From the NCBI RefSeq assembly GCF_015356865.1, contig NZ_JAAFZA010000066.1:1-46008 (forward strand): a DNA stretch of 46,008 nucleotides, written 5' to 3'. Position numbers and translations under genes: made by a program. This document shows, one piece after another, positions 7,969-15,427 of the stretch (position 1 is its first letter; each line of letters opens with the position of its first letter). Source of the DNA: Catenulispora pinisilvae. GTDB lineage: Bacteria; Actinomycetota; Actinomycetes; Streptomycetales; Catenulisporaceae. A model generated the notes under the pieces. It was not told the origin of the DNA and made no database searches. It saw only the letters and a program-made list of their open reading frames with translations.

Positions 7969-9704
7969 GGCTGCAACTGCGGCTCGGGCATCGGCTCGGG
8001 CAGCGGCTCGAATTCGCGCACCGCGTCGATCGCCGGGCCGTGCGGGGTGTTGGCCTCGCGCTCGATCATGATCTCGACCAGGACCGGGCGGTTGGTGGCC
8101 GCGGCCTGCTTGCGGGCCCACTCCAGGGTGGGGCGGATCTCGTCAGGGGCGAACACGCGGCGTCCCGAGCATCCGTAGGCCTCCATGATCTTGACGTTGT
8201 CGGTGCCGTGGTCGTCGTAGTGGATGTCGACCTGGTAGTTCATCTCGTAGCCGATCGAGGCCTGGCGGATCAGCCCCAGGTACTCGTTGTTCAGCATGAT
8301 CAGCACGAACGGGACGTCGTACTGCGCCCCGACCGCCAGCTCCTCCACCAGGAAGTGGAATCCGTAGTCGCCGACGATGCCGACGACCTCGGCGTCCGGC
8401 TCGGTCTTGCGCAGCGCCGTCTTCACCCCGATCGCGGCCGGGATCTCCCAGCCCAGCGGGCCGGCCTGGCCGCAGACCTGGTAGCGGCGCGGCTGGTAGG
8501 CCTTCTGGTGCTGGCCGCCCCAGATCTGGTAGAGGCCGATCGCGGTCACGAAGTAGGTGGAGGCGTCGAAGAGCTCGTTGATCTCCTTGTAGACCCGCGG
8601 CGCCTTGATCGGCACGGAGTCGAAGTCCTCGCGCCGGGTCAGCGAGGTCTTGAGCGAGGCCACCCGCGCGGCCCAGGCGGCCGGGCCGCGCCCGGCCGCG
8701 CCGCGCGCCTTGGCCGCGGCCAGCAGCGCCCGCAGGAACAGCCTGGCGTCCGAGACGATCCCCAGGTCGGGCTCGAACACCCGGCCCAGCTGGGTCGACT
8801 CGACGTCGACGTGGATGAACTTCCGGTCGCCCCGGTAGACGTCCAGCGTCCCGGTGTGCCGGTCGCCGAAGCGGGCGCCGACGGCGAGCACGAGGTCTGA
8901 TTCCAGGAACGAGGCGTTGCCGTAGCGCTGGGAGGTCTGCACGCCGGTCATCCCGGCGTACAGCGGGTCGTCCTCGTCGACCGCGCCCTTGCCCATCAGC
9001 GTGACCTGCACCGGGATCCCCAGGTAGGACACCAGCTCGCGCAGTTCCGGCGCGGCGTCGGCGATGATCACGCCGCCGCCGGCCAGGATCAGCGGGCGCT
9101 CGGCGGCCAGCAGCAGGTCCAGCGCCTTCTCCACGCGCGGCGCGTGCGGCTCCACGACGGCCACCGGCAGCGGCGCGTCGAGCGCGGCGTCGTACTCGAT
9201 GAACTGCTTGGCGACGTCCAGCGGGATGTCCACCAGCACCGGCCCGGGCCGGCCCGAGCGGGCGATCCGGAAGGCCTCGCGGAAGATCCACGGCGCGGTC
9301 GCCGCCTCCTTGATCTGCACCGCCCACTTCGTCACCGGCGTTGCGCAGCCGACGATGTCGACGGCCTGGAACGCCTCCTTGTCCAGGGCCGTGGAGACGG
9401 CCTGGCCGGTGATGACGATCATCGGGATCGAGTCGGCGATGGCCGTGTACAGACCGGTGATCATGTTGGTGCCGGCCGGCCCCGAGGTGCCGATGGCCAC
9501 GCCGACCCGGCCGTTGGTCCGGGCCCAGCCGTCGGCCATGTGCGTGGCGCCCTCCTCGTGGCGCACGATCAGGTGGTCGATCCCGCCTTCCTCTTCCATC
9601 GCCTTGTACAGCGGCAGGATCGCGGCGCCGGGGCAGCCGAAGGCGGCGTCCACGCCCTCGGACTTCAGGACCTGCACCACCGCGTTCATCACGGGCATCT
9701 TCAT
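7965..9704 (-). CDS. gcl: Glyoxylate carboligase (tartronate-semialdehyde synthase)
   Basis: A 579-residue thiamine-diphosphate enzyme condensing two glyoxylates to tartronate semialdehyde plus CO2. Landmarks: AFGCPGAAILPLY, GTSGPAGTNMITGLY, QAVDIVG, SGRPGPVLVDIPLDV, CGQAGPLGWEIPAAIGV, and the ThDP segment GDYGFHFLVEELAVGAQYDVPF with NNEYLGLIRQ. The order gcl after glxR/hyi and before glxK supports Gcl rather than acetolactate synthase. The start ATG 9704 lies 5 bp after the glxR stop. Residue 50, in RHEEGATH, is glutamate where E. coli Gcl has valine (Val51). Confidence 0.93.
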   Translation of the reverse strand: MKMPVMNAVVQVLKSEGVDAAFGCPGAAILPLYKAMEEEGGIDHLIVRHEEGATHMADGWARTNGRVGVAIGTSGPAGTNMITGLYTAIADSIPMIVITGQAVSTALDKEAFQAVDIVGCATPVTKWAVQIKEAATAPWIFREAFRIARSGRPGPVLVDIPLDVAKQFIEYDAALDAPLPVAVVEPHAPRVEKALDLLLAAERPLILAGGGVIIADAAPELRELVSYLGIPVQVTLMGKGAVDEDDPLYAGMTGVQTSQRYGNASFLESDLVLAVGARFGDRHTGTLDVYRGDRKFIHVDVESTQLGRVFEPDLGIVSDARLFLRALLAAAKARGAAGRGPAAWAARVASLKTSLTRREDFDSVPIKAPRVYKEINELFDASTYFVTAIGLYQIWGGQHQKAYQPRRYQVCGQAGPLGWEIPAAIGVKTALRKTEPDAEVVGIVGDYGFHFLVEELAVGAQYDVPFVLIMLNNEYLGLIRQASIGYEMNYQVDIHYDDHGTDNVKIMEAYGCSGRRVFAPDEIRPTLEWARKQAAATNRPVLVEIMIEREANTPHGPAIDAVREFEPLPEPMPEPQLQP

Positions 9705-9709
9705 GGGAG

Positions 9710-10615
9710 TCAGTTCGCCTTTCGTGCGGCACGGCCAGAACGACCGGACAGGTTCTCGGCCACGGCCAGCAGCGCGGAGTGGTCCTGGTCGCCCAGGCCC
9801 TGCGCGCGGGCGGCCTGGATCAGCGCGGCGACCAGGTTGGTCATCGGCAGCGCCACCTCGGCCTGCCGGGCGGCGTCCAGGGCGATGCCCATGTCCTTGT
9901 GGTGCAGGTCGATGCGGAAGCCCGGCTTGAAGTCGCGGGCCAGCATCGAGGCCCGCTTGAGCTCCAGGATCCGGGAGCCGGCCAGGCCGCCGGCCAGCAT
10001 GTCCAGGCCGGCGCCGGCGTCCACGCCCGCGGCCTCCATCAGCACGATCGCCTCGGCGACCAGCGCGTACGTCCCGCCGACCACCAGCTGGTTCGCGGCC
10101 TTGACGACCTGTCCGGAGCCGGCCGGCCCGCACAGTGCCGCGACCTTGCCGACCGCGTCGAACACCGGACGCGCGGCGGCGAAGGCGTCGGGCTCGCCGC
10201 CGACCATGATGGACAGGACGCCGTCGATCGCGCCCTTCTCACCGCCGGACACCGGGGCGTCCAGCACGCGCACGCCGAGCGCCGCGCCGGCCGTCGCGAC
10301 CTCGATGGAGGTCTCGGGGCGGATGGTGGAGAAGTCGATGAACAGGGTGCCGGGCTTGATCGAGGCGAACACGCCGCGCTCGCCCAGGACCGCCGCGGCC
10401 ACGTGCGGATGCGCGGGCAGCATCGTGATCACGATGTCGGCGCCGTCGATCGCCTCGGCGATCGAGGCCGCGCCGGTGCCGCCGTCGGCGGCGAGCTTGG
10501 CGACGTTGGGGGCGTTCAGGTCATGGCCGGTCACCTCGAACCCGGCCTTGACCAGGTTCGCGGCCATCGGGGATCCCATGATCCCCAGGCCGATGAAGCC
10601 TATCTTCGTGCTCAT
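9710..10615 (-). CDS. glxR: 2-hydroxy-3-oxopropionate (tartronate semialdehyde) reductase
   Basis: A 301-residue beta-hydroxyacid dehydrogenase reducing tartronate semialdehyde to glycerate. It has the N-terminal dinucleotide motif GFIGLGIMGSPMA, the substrate-binding signature DAPVSGGEKGA and the catalytic-lysine segment GQVVKAANQLVVGG. The start ATG overlaps the hyi stop as ATGA (10612-10615). Sandwiched between hyi and gcl, it fits the glyoxylate-to-glycerate branch rather than 3-hydroxyisobutyrate metabolism, which uses close paralogues. Confidence 0.93.
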   Translation of the reverse strand: MSTKIGFIGLGIMGSPMAANLVKAGFEVTGHDLNAPNVAKLAADGGTGAASIAEAIDGADIVITMLPAHPHVAAAVLGERGVFASIKPGTLFIDFSTIRPETSIEVATAGAALGVRVLDAPVSGGEKGAIDGVLSIMVGGEPDAFAAARPVFDAVGKVAALCGPAGSGQVVKAANQLVVGGTYALVAEAIVLMEAAGVDAGAGLDMLAGGLAGSRILELKRASMLARDFKPGFRIDLHHKDMGIALDAARQAEVALPMTNLVAALIQAARAQGLGDQDHSALLAVAENLSGRSGRAARKAN

Positions 10616-11439
10616 GAAAGAGATTCCATCCATTCGAAGCTGTCGGTGGTGATGCCGGTGGAGGGCTTGTACTCCAGCCCGACCCAGCCCCGGCCGGACT
10701 CGGCGGTGTAGCCGGCCTCGGTCAGGGCCTTGAACAAAGCGGAGAAGTCCAGGGCGCCGCTGTCGGGTTCGCCGCGGGCCGGGATGTCGGCGATCTGCAC
10801 GTGCCCGAACCGGTCGGCGTGCGCGGCGATGGTCGCGAACAGGTCCTCGTCCATGCGGGCCAGGTGGTAGAGGTCGCACAGGAAGGCCAGGTTGGTCGCG
10901 CCGGTCGCGGCCGAGACCCGGTCGATCTCGGCCAGCGCCGCCGCGCTGGAGGTAATGGGGTACGCCGGGGACTCGATCGCGTTCAGCGCCTCGATCAGCA
11001 CGGTCGCGCCGATCCGGTCGGCGGCGGCCGCCGCCGCGCCGAGGTTCTCCAGCGCCACGTCCTGCTGCTGGAGTTCGGAACAGCCCTCGATCCGGTTGCC
11101 GTACAAGGCATTCAGGTTCCGGCAGCCGGTGCGCTCGGCGATCCCGACCGCGACGTCGATGCCGTCCCGGAACCGCTGGGCGTGTTCGGGGACCGACACC
11201 AGCCCGCGCGCGCCGACCGACAGGTCGTCGGGGAAGTTCAGCCCGACCAGGCGGACCCCGGCGTCGTCCAGGGCGGCCGTGAACGCGTCCACGTCCCGGT
11301 CGGACGGCACCGCCTCGGTCCCGAACGGCCACCAGAACTCCGCGGCGGTGAACCCGGCGGCGCGGGCGGCGGCCGGGCGTTCCAGCAGCGGCAGTTCGGT
11401 GAACAGGATCGAGAGGTTGATGTCGAAGCGGAGCGTCAC
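10612..11439 (-). CDS. hyi: Hydroxypyruvate isomerase
   Basis: A 275-residue TIM-barrel protein of the xylose-isomerase-like/AP-endonuclease-2 fold that interconverts hydroxypyruvate and tartronate semialdehyde. Supporting segments are LNFPDDLSVGARGLVSVP, LIEALNAIESPAYP, FLCDLYHLARMDED, HVQIADIPARGEPDSGALDF and GWVGLEYKPS. The start is GTG 11439, overlapping the upstream stop as GTGA. It is part of the gcl-glxR-hyi-glxK module. Confidence 0.93.
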   Translation of the reverse strand: MTLRFDINLSILFTELPLLERPAAARAAGFTAAEFWWPFGTEAVPSDRDVDAFTAALDDAGVRLVGLNFPDDLSVGARGLVSVPEHAQRFRDGIDVAVGIAERTGCRNLNALYGNRIEGCSELQQQDVALENLGAAAAAADRIGATVLIEALNAIESPAYPITSSAAALAEIDRVSAATGATNLAFLCDLYHLARMDEDLFATIAAHADRFGHVQIADIPARGEPDSGALDFSALFKALTEAGYTAESGRGWVGLEYKPSTGITTDSFEWMESLS

Positions 11440-11825
11440 TGGGCTGCCTCCAGGCTGGCCTTGTACGCACGCCAGTCGGCGTGGTGGGAGATGTCGCGGT
11501 AGGTGTGGGGTTCGGTGTAGGCCCGGCGCCGGACCATCGACAGGGTGCCGCCGCCGTCTTCGAGTTCGATGACGCCGAGTTCGAGCTCTTCGGGCTCGGC
11601 GGGCAGCAGCGAGCGCTCCAGGACGTCCCACGGCACGTCGTAGAGCTCGCCGACGACGCTCACCCCGCCGGAGGCGACCGCCTCGATGGCCGGGAAGGCG
11701 TCGCCGACGGAGTAGAAGCGGTACTTGGCCGCGGTGCGGACGACGCCGACCAGCTGGGAGTCCTTCAGGAGGTGGTTGAGGGGGCCGCCGCGCATGGCGC
11801 CGCCGTTGAGGAACATCAGGGTCAT
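11436..11825 (-). CDS. Stand-alone allophanate-hydrolase C-terminal-like protein (gamma-glutamylcyclotransferase-like fold)
   Basis: A 129-residue protein resembling the C-terminal domain of allophanate hydrolase (AH_C/AtzF C-terminal type) without any amidase domain. It starts MTLMFLNGGAMRGGPLN and contains YRFYSVGDAFPAI, VGELYDVPWDVLE and ISHHADWRAYKASL. In the family the open N-terminal loop (NGGAMRGG) corresponds to the ligand pocket of cyclotransferase-like folds. It overlaps xdhC upstream (ATGA) and hyi downstream (GTGA), so it is a committed member of the operon. Its reaction is unknown. Ureidoglycolate or carbamate chemistry is a reasonable guess from position. Confidence 0.75.
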   Translation of the reverse strand: MTLMFLNGGAMRGGPLNHLLKDSQLVGVVRTAAKYRFYSVGDAFPAIEAVASGGVSVVGELYDVPWDVLERSLLPAEPEELELGVIELEDGGGTLSMVRRRAYTEPHTYRDISHHADWRAYKASLEAAQ

Positions 11826-13021
11826 GCCGGGACTCCGCTCTCAAGGGGTGGGACCGCCGGGGCGTGGTGGATCGCGGTGTTGACGTCGGCCAGGCTGCGC
11901 CCGGTACCGCCGTGCCGGGCCGCGACGATCTCGGCGGCGATGGACAGCGCGGTCTCCTCCGAGGTGCGCGCGCCGAGGTCCAGGCCGATCGGGGCGTGCA
12001 GGTTCGCGATCTCGGCGTCGGACAGGCCCGCTTCGCGCAGCCGGTCCGCACGCTGGGCGCAGGTGCGGCGCGAGCCCATGGCCCCGACGTAGGCGATGGG
12101 CAGCCGCAGGGCCTTGACCAGCAACGGGACGTCGAACTTGGCGTCGTGGGTGAGGACCGCGACGACCGTTCGGGCGTCGACGCGGGTGGTCTCCAGGTAG
12201 CGGTGCGGCCAGGCGACCACGACGTCGTCGGCTTCCGGGAAGCGGCGGCGGGTGGCGAAGACCGGCCGGGCGTCGCAGACGGTGACCTGGTAGCCGAGGT
12301 ACTTGCCGACGCGGACCAGCGCGGCGGCGAAGTCGATGGCGCCGAAGATGAGCATGCGGGGCGCGGTGACGAAGGACTCGATGAAGACCGTCACCGGCTC
12401 GCCGCAGTCCTGGCCCTCGCCCTCGGTGCCGACGGCGATGGTGCCGGTGGCGCCGGACTCGACCATCGCGCGGGCGTGGCGGGCGACGACGCGGTCCAGG
12501 CCGGGGCTGATGGTGCCGGTGGCGGACCAGGGGTCGCCGTCGACGGCGATCGAGGCGCCGGGCGGGCCCCAGAGGATTTCGGGGGCCCGCGGGCGGACCG
12601 CGAGCGAGCGGCCGACCAGATCCGAGGGCCCTGCGATGACTCGGACTAGAGCGATCGGATCGCCGGCCGACATCGCTGACAGTGCGACGTCTATAGCGGG
12701 TTCACGCTCCGGGAACACCGGCTGGATGAACACCTCCAGCTCTCCGCCGCAGGTCAGCCCGACCGCGAAGGCGTCGTCATCGCTGTACCCGAACGTCTCC
12801 AGCACCGGCCGCCCGTGTTGCAGCGACTCGACGCAGAGCTCATACACCGCCCCCTCGACGCAGCCGCCGGACACGCTCCCCACCGCCGTACCCTCGGCGT
12901 CCACGGCCAGCGCGGCGCCGAGTTCGCGCGGGGCACTGCCCTTCACCGCCACCACCGAGGCGACCGCGTAGGGCTTGCCGGCCGCGTGCCAGGTGTGCAG
13001 GTCCTCTGTGATGTCACGCAT
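11822..13021 (-). CDS. xdhC: XdhC/CoxI-family xanthine dehydrogenase maturation protein
   Basis: A 399-residue protein that in its family binds and delivers the sulfurated molybdenum cofactor to xanthine dehydrogenase. The N-terminal XdhC domain (about 10-80) contains AVASVVAVKGSAPRELGAAL and GSVSGGCVEGAVYE. The C-terminal Rossmann domain (about 215-350) contains MLIFGAIDFAAALVRVGKYLG, VCDARPVF and YVGAMGSRRT. It overlaps the Mo-subunit gene by 8 bp (13014-13021). It is a chaperone, not a catalytic subunit, despite older annotations. Confidence 0.94.
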   Translation of the reverse strand: MRDITEDLHTWHAAGKPYAVASVVAVKGSAPRELGAALAVDAEGTAVGSVSGGCVEGAVYELCVESLQHGRPVLETFGYSDDDAFAVGLTCGGELEVFIQPVFPEREPAIDVALSAMSAGDPIALVRVIAGPSDLVGRSLAVRPRAPEILWGPPGASIAVDGDPWSATGTISPGLDRVVARHARAMVESGATGTIAVGTEGEGQDCGEPVTVFIESFVTAPRMLIFGAIDFAAALVRVGKYLGYQVTVCDARPVFATRRRFPEADDVVVAWPHRYLETTRVDARTVVAVLTHDAKFDVPLLVKALRLPIAYVGAMGSRRTCAQRADRLREAGLSDAEIANLHAPIGLDLGARTSEETALSIAAEIVAARHGGTGRSLADVNTAIHHAPAVPPLESGVPA

Positions 13022-15353
13022 CTGTCCGGCCCTCCGTCAGGTCCTCCGGTCGGATCGGCACCCGCCGCAGGTCCAGCCCGGTCGCGTCGCGGATCGCGGC
13101 GGCGATCGCCGGGGTGGAGGACAGGGTCGGGGGTTCGCCGGCGCCGCGCAGGCCGTAGGGGGCGCGGGGGTCGGCGTTCTCCAAGATCTCCATCCGCATC
13201 GGCGGCATGTCGAGGATCGTGGGGATCAGGTAGTCGGTGAAGGAGGGGTTGCGGACCTTGCCGTCGCGGACCTGGATCTCCTCCATGACCGCCAGGCCGA
13301 GTCCCTGGGCGGAGCCGCCGTGCAGCTGGCCTTCCAGCGACAGCCGGTTCATGATCTTGCCGACGTCCTGGACCAGGTCCAGCGCGACCACCTTGATCAG
13401 GCCGAGTTCGACGTCCACGTCCACCACCGCGCGGTGCACGGCGAACGCCAGCTGGGTGTGGGAGTTCCCCTGGCCGGTGAACGGATCCATGCGCTGGGTG
13501 CGGTGGTGGTGGTACTCGCGGGTCTGCTCGATCGGGCCGGCCGCCAGCACCTCCTCCAGGGTGCCGATCACGCCTTCGGCGTGCGACACGATCTTCCCGC
13601 CGGCCAGCGACAGGTCGTCGTAGGCCCGGCCGTGGTCCTGCGCGATCCGCTCGAACACCGCGGCCCGCACCGCCTCGCACGCGGTCTTCACCGCGCCGCC
13701 GGTCATGTACGACTGGCGCGAGGCCGAGGAGGACCCGGCGGTGCCGACCGAGGAGTCGGCCGGGTGGATGCTCACCTGCTCCACGCCCAGTTCGGTGCGG
13801 GCGATCTGGGCCTCGATGGTGATCAGGCCCTGCCCGACCTCGGCGGCGGCGGTGTGCACCAGCGCGCCGACGGTGTCGCCGAGCAGTTCCAGGCGCACCC
13901 GGGCGGTGGAGTAGTCGTCGAAGTCCTCGGAGAAGCAGATGTTCTTGACGCCGATGCCGTAGCCGACGCCGCGCACCACGCCTTCGCCGTGTGTGGCGTT
14001 GGCGGTCGAGCCGGGCAGGTTGCGCAGGTCCGAGGTGTCGGCCGGGGCCGGCATCGGCAGCGCCTTGAGCGTGTCCAGCATCTCGGCGACCGGCGCCGGG
14101 GCCTCCACGACCTGGCCGGTGGCCAGCTTGTCGCCCTGGGCCACGACGTTGCGCTGCCGGATGGTGACCGGGTCCAGTCCGAGTTCGGCGGCCAGTTTGT
14201 CCATCATCGACTCGTAGGCGAAGCAGGCCTGGACCGCGCCGAAGCCGCGCATCGCGCCGCAGGGCGGGTTGTTGGTGTAGACGCCGTAGGCGTCGATCTT
14301 GATGTTCGGCACCACGTACGGCCCGACGCCGAGCGAGGCGGCGTTGCCGACGACGTTCGGGGTGGCCGAGGCGTAGCCGCCGCCGTCCAGCACGATCTCC
14401 ACGTCGGCGAACACCAGCTTGCCCTCGGCGGTGGCGCCGTAGGTGTACGTCATCAAGGCCGGATGCCGGTGCACGTGCCCGAAGAACGACTCCTCGCGGT
14501 TGTAGACCATCTTCACCGGCTTGCCGACGCGCAGCGCCAGCATCGCGGCGTGGATCTCCATCGACAGGTCCTCGCGGCCGCCGAACGCCCCGCCGACGCC
14601 GGACAGCGTCATCCGGACCTTCTCCTCGGGCAGCCCCAGGCACGGCGCGATCTGCAACAGGTCCCAGTGGATCCACTGCGTGGCCACATACAGGTCCACC
14701 CCGCCGTCCTCGGCCGGGATGGCGAGCCCTGATTCGGGCCCCAGGAACGCCTGGTCCTGGATCCCGACCTCGTACTCGCCGGAGACGACCACGGCGCACT
14801 GCGCACGCACCGCCGGATCGTCGGGACTGGCGCCGACCCGGACCGGCTGGTGCCGCACGATGTTCCCGTCGTCGTGCACCAGCGGGCACTGCGGATCGAA
14901 CACCGCGCGCCGGGGGTCCACGACCGGTTCCTGCACCTCGTAGTCGACCTGGATCAGTTTCAGCGCCCGGCGCGCGGTCTCCGGGTGGTCGGCGGCCACC
15001 AACGCCACCGGCTCGCCCTGGTGCCGGACCTGGCCGACGGCGAGCACCGGCTGGTCGCGGGTGTCCAGGCCGTAAAACTTGTGGCCGGGGACGTCCTCGT
15101 GGGTGAGGACGGCGTAGACGCCGGGGAGTTTCAGGGCGGCGGCGACGTCGATGGAGTGGATCAGGGCTCTGGGGTGCGGGCTGCGCAGGGTGGCGCCCCA
15201 GATCATGTCGTCCATGAACAGGTCGGAGGAGTAGGCGAACTCGCCCTTGACCTTCAACGAGCCGTCGGGACGGGTCGGGCTGTCGCCGACGCCGCCGGTC
15301 GTCGCGGACTGGTTCAGATCGCGAGGCGCACGATCGGGGGCACGCGTGGGCAT
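13014..15353 (-). CDS. Xanthine dehydrogenase, molybdopterin-binding subunit
   Basis: A 779-residue catalytic subunit oxidising hypoxanthine/xanthine to urate. It has the N-terminal hammerhead domain (GEFAYSSDLFMDDMIWGATL), then Mo-binding motifs GVGGAFGGRED, MVYNREESF (the glutamate equivalent to bovine Glu802), CGAMRGFGAVQ (the substrate arginine) and the C-terminal RGAGEPPTLSS carrying the catalytic glutamate. The presence of both substrate residues supports a true xanthine dehydrogenase over CO dehydrogenase. The start ATG has GGAGG 6 nt upstream. The upstream neighbour is a 24-codon ORF whose stop overlaps this start (TGATG). Confidence 0.95.
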   Translation of the reverse strand: MPTRAPDRAPRDLNQSATTGGVGDSPTRPDGSLKVKGEFAYSSDLFMDDMIWGATLRSPHPRALIHSIDVAAALKLPGVYAVLTHEDVPGHKFYGLDTRDQPVLAVGQVRHQGEPVALVAADHPETARRALKLIQVDYEVQEPVVDPRRAVFDPQCPLVHDDGNIVRHQPVRVGASPDDPAVRAQCAVVVSGEYEVGIQDQAFLGPESGLAIPAEDGGVDLYVATQWIHWDLLQIAPCLGLPEEKVRMTLSGVGGAFGGREDLSMEIHAAMLALRVGKPVKMVYNREESFFGHVHRHPALMTYTYGATAEGKLVFADVEIVLDGGGYASATPNVVGNAASLGVGPYVVPNIKIDAYGVYTNNPPCGAMRGFGAVQACFAYESMMDKLAAELGLDPVTIRQRNVVAQGDKLATGQVVEAPAPVAEMLDTLKALPMPAPADTSDLRNLPGSTANATHGEGVVRGVGYGIGVKNICFSEDFDDYSTARVRLELLGDTVGALVHTAAAEVGQGLITIEAQIARTELGVEQVSIHPADSSVGTAGSSSASRQSYMTGGAVKTACEAVRAAVFERIAQDHGRAYDDLSLAGGKIVSHAEGVIGTLEEVLAAGPIEQTREYHHHRTQRMDPFTGQGNSHTQLAFAVHRAVVDVDVELGLIKVVALDLVQDVGKIMNRLSLEGQLHGGSAQGLGLAVMEEIQVRDGKVRNPSFTDYLIPTILDMPPMRMEILENADPRAPYGLRGAGEPPTLSSTPAIAAAIRDATGLDLRRVPIRPEDLTEGRTDA

Positions 15354-15427
15354 CAGAACACCTCCGGCAGGGGTCGGTTCACGGCGGGGGCGAGCGTGCG
15401 GGGCCGTATCAGGGTGCGGGGCCGCAT
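15353..15427 (-). CDS. Tiny 24-codon ORF bridging deaminase and Mo-subunit genes
   Basis: A 24-residue reading frame starting MRPRTLIRPRTL and ending RPLPEVF exactly fills the gap between two genes. Its ATG shares TGATG with the upstream deaminase stop (15425-15429). Its TGA shares TGATG with the downstream start (15351-15355). GGAGG lies 7 nt before its ATG, and a second GGAGG near its end serves the downstream gene. Its first half is an 18-bp tandem duplication (15395-15430, 16 of 18 identical), which gives the RPRTL repeat. It may be a translational coupling device rather than a functional peptide. Translation is unproven. Confidence 0.5.
   Translation of the reverse strand: MRPRTLIRPRTLAPAVNRPLPEVF

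Noticed and set aside
12975-14732. 585-codon open frame antisense to the Mo subunit
   Set aside because: The composition is that of a shadow frame and the Mo subunit is unambiguous on the minus strand.
13014-15353. Carbon monoxide dehydrogenase large subunit
   Set aside because: The substrate-binding glutamate and arginine of xanthine dehydrogenase are present and the neighbours are urate and allantoin enzymes; no CO dehydrogenase active-site cysteine signature was seen.
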